64,000 nucleotides of DNA from CAWKEY01 sp963696315 (GTDB lineage Bacteria; Pseudomonadota; Gammaproteobacteria; Methylococcales; Methylomonadaceae). Below, piece by piece: positions 17,586 through 25,647 of the stretch. Positions within the stretch are counted from its first letter, which is position 1. The number at the start of each line of letters is the position of its first letter. The stretch is from assembly GCA_963696315.1 (NCBI GenBank), contig CAVOJU010000042.1:1-64000 (forward strand), in the 5' to 3' direction. Below the pieces are notes generated by a model, which made no database searches, was not told the DNA's origin, and saw nothing but the letters and a program-made list of their open reading frames with translations. A program made the translations under genes and the position numbers.

Positions 17586-18302
17586 TCAAGCTTTTACCTC
17601 ATTAAAATAAATCGTCGCTCCTATCACGGCGGCAGGCGCGACGAGGATATTCAACAGCGGCAGTGTCAGCCCCAGCATGGTAATGCCGCCAAAACTTAAT
17701 GCGCCCAGTCTTAGACTTTTAAGCAGTTGTTTTTGTTCTGAAAACAGCAGACCCTCGTTTTCCAGAGGATACGCCATATATTCCAACGCCATGCCCCAGG
17801 CGCCAAATAGCGCCCACAGAAACGGCGCGATAATGTTGATGCCTGGAATAACAAACAGCAGTAGCAAGGGCAAGGCTCGGGTGGCCAGATAGCCAACGCG
17901 CTTGAACTCGGCCGCCATCACCTTGGCCAAAGGCTGCTCGACAATTGCGCCAGACTGCCCTTTAATGACAGCCAGGGTTTTTGCGGCGAGTTTTCCATAA
18001 AACGGCGCAGCCAGCAGGTTGGCCAGTACTGTAAAGGTAAAAAAACCGGCGATAAAAAAGCTGATGAAAAACAAGGGCCACAAAATCCAGCTTAACCACT
18101 CCAGCCAGCTGGGGATAAAGCGGGCGATCAGCTCATCAATATAAATGTAACCTAGCACTAACGCTACGCTGTACAGCACCAGATTGATTAATACTGGAAT
18201 AATCAGAAACGTGCGCAAGTCCGGGCTGACCAATAATTTCAAGCCCTTAAAGAAATAGCCCAGCGTTAATAGCGGATTGTTGCCTTTTTTATCAAATTTC
18301 AT
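17586..18302 (-). CDS. cysZ: CysZ/EI24-family sulfate transporter
   Basis: A 238-residue inner-membrane protein with four to six hydrophobic helices. It carries CysZ/EI24 family blocks (GLKLLVSPDLRTFLIIPVLINL near the N-terminus, split by a helix, and LLAAPFYGKLA mid-protein). CysZ of E. coli imports sulfate for cysteine synthesis. Its ATG overlaps the mtnA stop by 4 nt, so it is probably translated from the mtnA message. The pairing with a sulfur salvage gene fits a sulfur-supply role. No residue appears missing. The substrate is inferred from the family. Confidence 0.85.
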   Translation of the reverse strand: MKFDKKGNNPLLTLGYFFKGLKLLVSPDLRTFLIIPVLINLVLYSVALVLGYIYIDELIARFIPSWLEWLSWILWPLFFISFFIAGFFTFTVLANLLAAPFYGKLAAKTLAVIKGQSGAIVEQPLAKVMAAEFKRVGYLATRALPLLLLFVIPGINIIAPFLWALFGAWGMALEYMAYPLENEGLLFSEQKQLLKSLRLGALSFGGITMLGLTLPLLNILVAPAAVIGATIYFNEVKA

Positions 18303-19336
18303 GCTTTTAAACCTCTTACACCCTGTTCAGACGGGTTCATTACCACACCGCGTTCGGTCACTATCGCTGATATCAATTCGGCCGGCGTCACGTCAAAGAC
18401 CGGATTCCAGGCGCTGACCAAAGTGCCCTGTTTAAGGTAACAGGCCGGCAATAATTCATTGGGATTGCGCTGTTCAATTTCAATCTGGCTGCCCTTGTCG
18501 ATAGTCCAGTCTATGGTTGAAGTCGGCGCCACCACCATAACCTTGACGCCATGCTGTTTGGCCAGCACCGCCAAGGCATAGGTGCCGATCTTATTGGCGG
18601 TATCGCCATTGGCGGCAATGCGGTCCGCGCCCACGATCACCCAGTCTATGGCGCCTGATTGCATCAGCCAGGCCGCCGCTGAATCGGCAATCAGGGTTAC
18701 TGGAATACCGTCTTGCGCCAGTTCCCACACAGTCAAGCGGGCGCCCTGATTCCAGGGCCGCGTTTCTCCGGCATATACTTTCAACGACTGCCGATGATAG
18801 GCCGTTCGGATAACGCCCAAGGCCGTACCGTGACCGCCGGTTGCCAGCGCGCCGGTATTGCAGTGCGTCATCACTCCTTTTGCACCGGCCAACAAATCGG
18901 CACCCAGCTCCCCCATGCGGTGATTGGCGGCAATATCATCGGCATGGATTTTCTCGGCGCAGGCTAAAACGGCCGCCAAAGGGTTATCAAGCGGCTGACT
19001 CAGCAGTGTCTTCATCTGATCCAATGCCCAGAACAAATTGACCGCGGTCGGTCTCGATTTTGCCAGCAGATCAATATCGGCCGCTACTTTTTGTCGCCAG
19101 TCATTCAAGCCTTCAGCATAATGTTGTTTGACTGAAAGCACGACACCATAAGCCGCGGCAATACCGATAGCCGGCGCGCCCCGCACGCGCATGGTAACAA
19201 TTGCTTCGGTCACGCCCGCTGCGTCGCTGTATTCATCGTAAACACAGGTTTCAGGCAGCTGCCGCTGATCCAATACTTTCAGCACTTCGCCCGTCCAGTG
19301 CAGCGCCTGTACCGATTTATCATTTTGCAGAGTCAT
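18299..19336 (-). CDS. mtnA: S-methyl-5-thioribose-1-phosphate isomerase
   Basis: A 345-residue member of the eIF2B-like isomerase family. It converts methylthioribose-1-phosphate to methylthioribulose-1-phosphate in methionine salvage. Visible family marks are RGAPAIGIAAAYG (about 52-64), the catalytic cysteine in THCNTGALATGG and the catalytic aspartate in VGADRIAANGD. It is divergent from mtaD across 96 nt and overlaps cysZ downstream. Together with mtaD this suggests handling of methylthioadenosine from polyamine or other SAM-dependent reactions. No other mtn gene is in the window, so how far salvage proceeds cannot be said. Confidence 0.95.
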   Translation of the reverse strand: MTLQNDKSVQALHWTGEVLKVLDQRQLPETCVYDEYSDAAGVTEAIVTMRVRGAPAIGIAAAYGVVLSVKQHYAEGLNDWRQKVAADIDLLAKSRPTAVNLFWALDQMKTLLSQPLDNPLAAVLACAEKIHADDIAANHRMGELGADLLAGAKGVMTHCNTGALATGGHGTALGVIRTAYHRQSLKVYAGETRPWNQGARLTVWELAQDGIPVTLIADSAAAWLMQSGAIDWVIVGADRIAANGDTANKIGTYALAVLAKQHGVKVMVVAPTSTIDWTIDKGSQIEIEQRNPNELLPACYLKQGTLVSAWNPVFDVTPAELISAIVTERGVVMNPSEQGVRGLKA

Positions 19337-19432
19337 TATTTATCAAAAACCATTGGTAAAAAGTTATAATTTCGCAATTATACAAGTAGTTTCTTGGATT
19401 AGCTCAACGCAACCTGCACACAGGAACCCTTC
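19337..19432. promoter_or_regulatory. Divergent promoter region mtnA / mtaD
   Basis: A TATAAT hexamer faces right at 19365-19370 toward mtaD, and another faces left at 19377-19382 toward mtnA. The -35 elements are weak. The region is AT-rich. The mtaD ATG at 19433 is preceded by cacaggaac, a good ribosome-binding site. Confidence 0.4.
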
Positions 19433-20744
19433 ATGATCGTCGATACCCTCATTCATGCGCGCTGGATTATACCCGTTGAACCGGAATCCGTAACCCATGA
19501 ACACCACACACTGGTTATAGACGGCGGCCGGATAATCGATCTTGCTGCCTACCGAACTGGCCAAGCAAAAATATCAGGGGACGACTACCGAAAATCTGCA
19601 ACATCATGCCTTACTGCCGGGTTTAATCAACAGTCATACCCATGCCGCGATGACGCTGATGCGCGGTATTGCCGACGATCTGCATCTGATGGACTGGCTT
19701 GCCAAGCATATTTGGCCGCTGGAGCAAAAATGGATGAGCGAAGCGTTTGTGAAAGACGGCACCGATCTGGCCATTGCCGAGATGATTCTGGGTGGAACCA
19801 CCTGTTTTAATGATATGTATTTTTTCCCGGAAATCACCGCAGCCCAAGCCATAAATCACGGCATACGCGCGAGTATCGGCCTGATTGTCATCGATTTCCC
19901 GTCAGTCTGGGCGGAAAACAGCGAGGCCTATATTGAAAAAGGCCTGGCCCTGCATGATCAGCTGCGCCATCAGCCGTTAATATCAACACCTTTTGCGCCC
20001 CATGCACCTTACACGGTCTCGGATGAACCTTTGCAAAAAATCCGCATGTTCGCCGATGAACTGGAACTGTCGGTCCATATTCACGTTCATGAAACCTTGC
20101 ACGAAGTTGAAGAGGCTCAGCAAAAGACCGGTCAACGGCCGCTGCAAAGATTGCATGAACTCGGCTTGGTCAATCCATCATTGATCGCAGTACACATGAC
20201 CCAGCTCAACGACGACGAAATCAGCCTGATGGCTGAAGCCGGGGCGCATATTGTGCACTGTCCGGAATCCAACTTAAAACTGGCCAGCGGCTTTAGTCCA
20301 ATTGCCAAATGCCTGGCTTCCGGAATTAATGTCGCTTTGGGCACCGATGGCGCCGCCAGCAATAATGATCTGGATATGTTCGGCGAAATGCGCACAGCCG
20401 CCCTGCTTGGCAAGGCCGTCGCCAATGATGCCAGCGCCATTCCGGCCATGACGGCATTGCGCATGGCAACGATTAACGGCGCCAAGGCCCTGGGCCTGGA
20501 TACTGAAACCGGCTCTTTGAGCATCGGTAAAGCCGCCGATGTGATTGCCGTCAATTTGGATTATCTGGAAACCCAACCCTTGTATTGTCCGGTTTCGCAG
20601 ATTGTTTACTCGGCCAGCCGACAGCAAGTGAGCGATGTCTGGGTGGCGGGCAAACGCTTATTGAAACAGCGCCAGCTGACCACCATTAATGTCGCCGATC
20701 TGAAAGCTAAAATCGCCGATTGGCAGCTGCGCTTATCAAGCTGA
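19433..20744 (+). CDS. mtaD: MTA/SAH deaminase (TRZ/ATZ family), frameshift near 19542
   Basis: An amidohydrolase of about 436 residues that deaminates methylthioadenosine or S-adenosylhomocysteine. The N-terminal part (MIVDTLIHARWIIPVEPES) is in a different frame from the body. One extra base in gatcttgctgcc, near 19541-19544, explains it and restores IIDLLPTELAKQKY. Metal ligands are visible: HTH in LINSHTHAAM, H in VHVHETLHEVE and the D of LGTDGAASNNDLDMF. Neighbours (mtnA divergent, ubiG downstream) match the Pseudomonas order, in which this gene was shown to deaminate methylthioadenosine. The frameshift is probably a sequence error. Confidence 0.88.
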
Positions 20745-20754
20745 TTAATATCCC

Positions 20755-20804
20755 TTATTCGTCAGTCGAAGACTCAAGATGCCGACAATACTAATGACGA
20801 ATAA
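20755..20804. repeat. Dyad TTATTCGTCA / TGACGAATAA between mtaD and ubiG
   Basis: Perfect 10-bp arms at 20755-20764 and 20795-20804 are separated by 30 nt, 25 nt before the ubiG ATG. It could be an operator or a weak hairpin. It has no T-run, so termination is less likely. Confidence 0.4.
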
Positions 20805-20829
20805 CCTAGCAATATAGTAAACTATAATT

Positions 20830-21558
20830 ATGCAACACACGGATCAACACATGACATCAAGAGACAATGTACACCTGCACGAAATCCATAAATTTGGCTC
20901 CATGGCGGAACGCTGGTGGGACCCGCAAGGCGAATTCAAGACCCTGCACGAGGTGAACCCCTTGCGGGTCAGGTTCATTCAGGATCATGCCGATATTGTC
21001 GGCAAACGTATCGTCGATGTCGGCTGTGGTGGCGGCATTTTGACGGAGGCTCTGGCCAAAAATGGCGCCGATGCGCTGGGCATCGATTTGAGCGAAGAAC
21101 TGATTGATGTTGCCGATCTGCATGGACTTGAGTCCGGCGTACCTGCCCATTATCAAAAAATCAGCGCCGAAGCCCTGGCCGAACAACAGCCCGAGAGCTT
21201 TGATCATGTCACCTGCATGGAAATGCTCGAGCATGTGCCGGATCCAGGCTCCATCATTAGCGCTTGCGCCAGAATGGTCAAGCCCGGCGGCATGGTGTTT
21301 TTCTCGACACTCAACCGCAAACCCAAAGCTTATCTTTTAGCGATTGTGGCGGCCGAATATCTACTTAAAATGGTGCCCAAAGGCACTCATGAGTTTAAGA
21401 CCTTTATCAAACCCTCGGAGCTTTGCCAGTCCTCGCGCGCTGCCGGTCTTGAACTGCAAGCCATGACCGGCATTGAGTACAATCCGTTCACGAAAAGTTT
21501 CAGCCTCGGCAAAGACATTGATGTCAATTACATAGCGGCTTTTAAACGTTCAGCATAG
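20830..21558 (+). CDS. ubiG: Ubiquinone biosynthesis O-methyltransferase UbiG
   Basis: A 242-residue class I SAM methyltransferase that performs both O-methylations of the ubiquinone ring. Motif I is VDVGCGGGIL (about residues 62-71), and motif IV/post-I features are present in DHVTCMEMLEHVPDP. The UbiG-specific tail FIKPSEL is also there. The ATG at 20830 or the one at 20851 (MTSRDN) are both possible; the family usually begins near HEIHKFGSMAERWWD. It is followed after 7 nt by the mupP phosphatase. Ubiquinone use is consistent with the sulfide:quinone reductase and Ehr-like genes in the window. Confidence 0.94.
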   Translation: MQHTDQHMTSRDNVHLHEIHKFGSMAERWWDPQGEFKTLHEVNPLRVRFIQDHADIVGKRIVDVGCGGGILTEALAKNGADALGIDLSEELIDVADLHGLESGVPAHYQKISAEALAEQQPESFDHVTCMEMLEHVPDPGSIISACARMVKPGGMVFFSTLNRKPKAYLLAIVAAEYLLKMVPKGTHEFKTFIKPSELCQSSRAAGLELQAMTGIEYNPFTKSFSLGKDIDVNYIAAFKRSA

Positions 21559-21565
21559 CAAACCG

Positions 21566-22245
21566 ATGTGCACTGATTTTAAATTATCCTGTGTGTTATT
21601 CGACCTGGACGGTACGCTGGTAGATACCGCTCCGGATTTGATTGCATGCCTGAATAGAGCCATGATGATGCACGGTTTGCGGCCGTTCCTGCCGAAGATA
21701 TCAAACCTTTGATTTCTTATGGCGGCGAAGCCATGGTAAAAGCCAGCCTGGATGACTCCATTCCGGATGACGTTCGTTCAAATATACTGAAAACCATGCT
21801 CGATCACTATGAACGCAATATTGCCGAACACAGCATTTTTTTCAGCGGCATCGAAGACCGTTGAAAGCCATTGAAGCACAAGGGCTAAAATGGGGCGTCG
21901 TCACCAATAAACGTAAACGCTTCACCGATCCGCTGATGGCAGCATTAAATCTGAGCCGATCGCGCCGCCTGCATCATCAGCGGCGATAGTACGGCAAATG
22001 CCAAACCGCATCCGGAACCGATGCTGGCCGCCTGTCATCACGCCGGCGTCAAGCCCCAGGAATGCGTTTATATTGGTGATGCCATTCACGACATCAGCGC
22101 CGGAAAAAGTGCCCGCATGAAAACCCTGGCCGCACTGTACGGCTACCTTAAACCCGGCGATACACCGGAAACCTGGGGTGCTGATGCGCTGATCGAAACC
22201 CCTGAACAAATTTCAACCTGGATAGCAACAGCCATATGCCGTTAA
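21566..22245 (+). pseudogene. mupP: N-acetylmuramate 6-phosphate phosphatase-like HAD protein (MupP/Gph), three frameshifts
   Basis: HAD hydrolase with motif I FDLDGTLVDTAPDL, then VVTNKRKRF (motif II) and CVYIGDAIHDISAG (motif IV). The frame breaks three times: near 21685 (missing base), 21860 (missing T) and 21950 (extra C). Repairing them gives about 226 residues, normal for the family. By sequence it is a phosphoglycolate-phosphatase relative. By position between ubiG and an SDR gene it matches Pseudomonas MupP, which dephosphorylates MurNAc-6-phosphate in cell-wall recycling. Three breaks in 680 bp exceed the window's background, so real decay is possible, though each break is one base. 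Its 3' end overlaps the next start by 10 nt. Confidence 0.75.
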
Positions 22246-22964
22246 CACATCAAGTCATCTTAATCACCGGCGCCGGCGGCGGTCTCGGCAGCACCGCTGC
22301 ACTGACCCTGGCGAAACAGGGCGCGCATGTTATTTTGCTGGATAAAAACATCCCCAAACTGGAAGCCGCCTACGATGCCATTACTGCCGCGCATGCGCCC
22401 GAACCGATTATTTATCCGTTTGATTTGGCCGGCGCCAATGAAAATGAATATCAGGAACTTGCCGATAGAATTGATGAAAAATACGGCTCTCTGCAAGGCG
22501 TGCTGCATTCCGCTGTCGAATTCAGCGCGTTTGCACCGATCGCCGTGACCAAAACCAAAGACTGGGGACATACCTTGAATGTCAATTTGAATGCCCCTTT
22601 CCTGTTGACCCGGGTATTACTGCCGGTGCTGCAAAAAAGCGCACATGCCTCCATCGTGTTTACCTCGGATTCCTCCGCCAGAACAGCACCTGCCTTTTCC
22701 AGCGCTTACGGCGTTTCCAAAATAGCGCTGGAAGGCTTCGCCAAGATACTTTCCGAAGAATTTGAGGCCTCCGGCAAAATCCGCGTCAATACGCTGATCC
22801 CCGGCCCGGTGGACTCGCCCTTACGAAAACGCGCCTATCCGGGGGAAGACAAAAGCAAGCTTCCTTCCATGGCCTCATTAGCTGCTGTGTATCGCTATCT
22901 ATTTGGCTCAGAAAGTGTTGGCGTCACCGGCCAGACTATTGATGCCCGCACCTTCTATTTATAA
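22236..22964 (+). CDS. YciK-type short-chain dehydrogenase/reductase
   Basis: A 242-residue SDR. The cofactor motif is TGAGGGLG at the N-terminus (about 11-18). The active site has S in FTSDSSART and YGVSK as the YxxxK pair. It most resembles the YciK/PA3173 group, uncharacterised oxidoreductases that sit beside mupP or ubiG. The start overlaps the mupP end, so it is co-translated. The substrate is unknown. Note that NADP preference cannot be read reliably from the sequence. Confidence 0.85.
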   Translation: MPLTHQVILITGAGGGLGSTAALTLAKQGAHVILLDKNIPKLEAAYDAITAAHAPEPIIYPFDLAGANENEYQELADRIDEKYGSLQGVLHSAVEFSAFAPIAVTKTKDWGHTLNVNLNAPFLLTRVLLPVLQKSAHASIVFTSDSSARTAPAFSSAYGVSKIALEGFAKILSEEFEASGKIRVNTLIPGPVDSPLRKRAYPGEDKSKLPSMASLAAVYRYLFGSESVGVTGQTIDARTFYL

Positions 22965-22974
22965 CTGAATTATT

Positions 22975-23523
22975 ATGGCTGAAAGAGAAGACGTTGTTTT
23001 AACCCGTGATGTCAATATTGTCACCGTCCCTGACGGCAACACCGGTACCCTCAGCAAAGGCGAAATAGTCACCATTCACCAGTCGCTTGGCAATAACTAT
23101 ACCGTCGTCACCGGACATGGCCACATGGTGCGCATCGCCGGTACTGATGCCGATGCCCTGGGCAAAGAGCCGCACCAGCTGCACACACTGGTATCGGAAA
23201 CCAGCCCTGAAGCGGTAGAACAAAACTGCTGGGAAGTCATGAAAACGGTCTACGATCCGGAAATACCGGTCAATATCGTGGATCTGGGGCTGGTGTATTC
23301 CTGTCAGGTGACACCTGCCGATGCCAACAGCAACCATGTTCACGTGATGATGACGCTGACTGCTCCCGGTTGCGGCATGGGCCCCGTCATTCAGAGTGAC
23401 GTGGAAAAATGTATCCGCGCCCTGCCCGGCGTGGCCAGCGTCAATGTTGAAATTGTCCTGGATCCACCCTGGTCACGCGAGATGATGTCGGAAGTGGCCC
23501 AGCTACAGTTAGGTCTGTATTAG
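22975..23523 (+). CDS. sufT: Iron-sulfur assembly factor SufT (MIP18/DUF59)
   Basis: A 182-residue protein. A short N-terminal extension (about 1-75) is typical of the SufT subgroup. It precedes the MIP18/DUF59 domain with VYDPEIPVNIVDLGLVY and the cluster-transfer cysteine in TAPGCGMGP. The C-terminus DPPWSREMMSEVAQLQLG is a family hallmark. SufT helps mature Fe-S proteins, particularly under high demand. It is usually found in suf operons, but here it stands alone after an SDR gene, 10 nt downstream, so it is probably in the ubiG transcript. Confidence 0.9.
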   Translation: MAEREDVVLTRDVNIVTVPDGNTGTLSKGEIVTIHQSLGNNYTVVTGHGHMVRIAGTDADALGKEPHQLHTLVSETSPEAVEQNCWEVMKTVYDPEIPVNIVDLGLVYSCQVTPADANSNHVHVMMTLTAPGCGMGPVIQSDVEKCIRALPGVASVNVEIVLDPPWSREMMSEVAQLQLGLY

Positions 23524-23656
23524 TTTTACCGGACCTAAAAGCCTTGCTCTTTTAGCACGCCCGAACCCGTTTTAACCACAGCCAGCGCTTGTCTGCAGGG
23601 CTATCCAGAGTCAGCTCAACAGTTACGGCACCGGCATATACAGCATCAGCGCTGAG

Positions 23657-24115
23657 ATGAACAGAAAAGATCAAGACGCAAAATTTATGGCCTTGGCCTT
23701 TCAACAGGCCGAAAAAAGCTACGCCGAGGGCGGCCTGCCTATCGGCGCGGTGATGGTTGAAAACGGTGAGCTTATCGCCGCCGGCCATAATAAACGCGTA
23801 CAGGAAGGCGATCCGATTGCACATGGTGAAATGGACTGCATCCGGCAGGCTGGCCGGCGCAGCAGCTATCAGCATGTCACCTTATACACAACACTCAGTC
23901 CGTGCATGATGTGCGCAGGAACCCTGGTTCAGTTCGGCATTAAACGGGTTGTTATTGGCGAAAATGAAAATTTTGCCGGTAATATTGCTTTTTTAGAAAG
24001 CCACGGCATCGAGGTTACCCTTTTGAATGATCCACAATGCATTGCTTTGATGGCGCATTTTATTAAGGAAAACCCCGCGCTTTGGCATGAAGACATAGCA
24101 GTCGAAAAGCCGTAA
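23657..24115 (+). CDS. Cytosine deaminase, yeast FCY1-type
   Basis: A 152-residue member of the CDA/zinc deaminase fold. Zinc ligands are H in HGEMDCIR (with catalytic E) and the cysteines of LSPCMMC. The match to yeast cytosine deaminase extends beyond the active site: EGGLPIGAVM, HNKRVQEGD, TLYTTLSPC, GENENF, and the C-terminal lid FIKENPALWHEDI. This points to free cytosine rather than tRNA adenosine (TadA) as substrate. It would feed pyrimidine salvage by making uracil. The 133 nt before it show no clear promoter. Bacterial cytosine deaminases are more often of the CodA amidohydrolase type, so this is a less common choice. Confidence 0.85.
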   Translation: MNRKDQDAKFMALAFQQAEKSYAEGGLPIGAVMVENGELIAAGHNKRVQEGDPIAHGEMDCIRQAGRRSSYQHVTLYTTLSPCMMCAGTLVQFGIKRVVIGENENFAGNIAFLESHGIEVTLLNDPQCIALMAHFIKENPALWHEDIAVEKP

Positions 24116-24185
24116 AGATTTTTTCCCGCAGCCTGCATGTATTCATTACCTCTGTATGGTGTGACAATTCAAACCTGATTCCGGA

Positions 24186-24506
24186 CAGCGTGCTGACGTT
24201 CTCGAGTCTCTGCGGGGGCATATTGAAGCCTATGATGTGCCAGATTGCCAAGCGGCAATACGGTCTTGTTTCCGCTACTCGAACCGCCGCCAGGATCAAC
24301 TCGACTACCCCAACGCATTGGCGAATGCCTTGCCGATTGGTTCAGGCGAGATTGAAAGTGCGCATCGCTATATCGTCCAGAAACGACTCAAGCTCCCAGG
24401 ATCGTGGTGGTGCGCCGCCAACACCGATTACATGCTGGCCTTGCGGCTGAATCGAGCTAACCGGCAATGGGATGACTATTGGAATCAAACGAGGAAGGCC
24501 GCTTGA
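24186..24506 (+). pseudogene. Transposase C-terminal remnant
   Basis: About 106 codons with no start, opening QRADVLESLRGHIEAYDV. They contain LPIGSGEIESAHRYIVQKRLKLPG and end RLNRANRQWDDYWNQTRKAA. The GSGxxESAHRY block and the RAN..WDDYW tail are typical of transposase C-termini of large IS elements; I cannot name the family with certainty. Nothing of the catalytic N-terminal part precedes it. It marks the left edge of the accessory island that starts with exoD. Confidence 0.75.
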
Positions 24507-24598
24507 GGCGGCGCCTCAGTTTGAATCGCACCCTAGGGAGACTTAGAAGAAATAGTATTAAAATCAGGAAAATTGTTTATAAGACAAGAGATGAAAAT

Positions 24599-25300
24599 AT
24601 GAAAAGAATGACAGACGATCCGAGCGCAGCGCAGCACATTTCTCTGAGCCAACCACAACAGGCTGAATTGCGAACAGACTCTCTTGGGGAAAAGCTCAAT
24701 GTCATGATTGGCAACTTGCCGACGAGCGGCGTCTCGCTGGCGGAGATCAGAGATATTGTCGGACAGGATGGTTTATTGCTTCTCATAGCGTTCCTTGCAA
24801 TCGTTTTTATGGTCCCTGTATCGATTCCGGGTGTCAGTACTGTTTTCGGCGCCGCCATCCTGATGATCGGCACCAGTCGACTTCTCGGTTGCAACCTGTG
24901 GCTGCCGAAATGCATCGCGCAGCGCGTGTTGCCGACCGAAAAACTTCGAACCGGGCTAAACCAAAGCAACCTATGGTTGCATCGACTGGAACGCTTGAGT
25001 CGTCCCCATCGCCTGAATTGGCTGACGTCCACCTGGCTGGCAGAAGTACTGAACAACTGTGCGCTAATATCAGCGTCCGTCTTGCTTATGGCTCCCTTTG
25101 GGCTGATCCCTTTCAGCAACACATTGCCCGCTCTTGCGCTATTATTTCTCGCCATTGGACTCTTGCAGCACGATGGTCTCTGCATCCTGCTCGGGCATCT
25201 GGCCAACCTCTGCGCATTTATTTACTTTATCAGCATCATGGTCGGAGGCAGTGTGGCTATCCGTCAGGCGCTTTGGCATATCATGGAAAAAGCGTCATGA
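24599..25300 (+). CDS. exoD: ExoD-family exopolysaccharide synthesis protein
   Basis: A 233-residue membrane protein. A soluble N-terminal stretch (about 1-60, with LGEKLNVMIGNLPTSGVSLAEIRD) is followed by four to five hydrophobic segments and the family block VPVSIPGVSTVFGAAILM. ExoD was first described in Rhizobium as affecting exopolysaccharide and alkaline tolerance; the molecular role is unknown. The ATG at 24599 is preferred, since longer starts enter the transposase remnant. It stands just inside the accessory island, immediately after an IS remnant. Confidence 0.83.
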   Translation: MKRMTDDPSAAQHISLSQPQQAELRTDSLGEKLNVMIGNLPTSGVSLAEIRDIVGQDGLLLLIAFLAIVFMVPVSIPGVSTVFGAAILMIGTSRLLGCNLWLPKCIAQRVLPTEKLRTGLNQSNLWLHRLERLSRPHRLNWLTSTWLAEVLNNCALISASVLLMAPFGLIPFSNTLPALALLFLAIGLLQHDGLCILLGHLANLCAFIYFISIMVGGSVAIRQALWHIMEKAS

Positions 25301-25456
25301 ACTGCGTCGAATAAACTCAAGACTGTTGGGCCAGTAAAACTGGTCGGTAACAGCATAGCCCTCGCTGGCCTTTAAAAGATAAAAGACACCGACTCGAATT
25401 GCTAAAGCGTTTTTGATCAGTTTTTTGTCTCCGGCAGCATCGGCAAAATAAAGCAT
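25295..25456 (-). CDS. Short hypothetical ORF (53 aa)
   Basis: An ATG-initiated frame of 53 codons with a plausible protein composition (MLYFADAAGDKKLIKN, then GVFYLLKASEGYAV). It overlaps the exoD stop by a few bases on the opposite strand. No family is recognised. It may be the C-terminal rest of a longer lost gene. Confidence 0.25.
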   Translation of the reverse strand: MLYFADAAGDKKLIKNALAIRVGVFYLLKASEGYAVTDQFYWPNSLEFIRRSS

Positions 25457-25647
25457 GCCCACTCATCCGTGCAGACCGCAGGGTAAACGAATCAAATAAC
25501 AGCTATCTCTTTAACCCTTGATTAGGCAGGTTAAACAGGTAGAGTTATTGTCAACAGCTTTGGAACTATGAATTATTTAGCCTGTCCCTTTCGTGTAATA
25601 TCTTGAAAGGCTAACATTTATAAATCGTTAATATAAAAGCGTTAATT
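25457..25647. other. Intergenic region before the P-type ATPase
   Basis: AT-rich. A short inverted repeat, CCTTTC...GAAAGG, occurs about 45 nt before the ATPase start. No convincing gene or promoter pair was seen. Confidence 0.4.

Noticed and set aside
22260..22571. Minus-strand frame opposite the SDR gene
   Set aside because: It is antisense to conserved SDR motifs and has no start context or family.
23670..23690. gacgcaaaatt resembling the GTAGAGACG palindrome
   Set aside because: It matches only the middle of one arm, lacks the other arm and lies in the conserved start of the cytosine deaminase gene.
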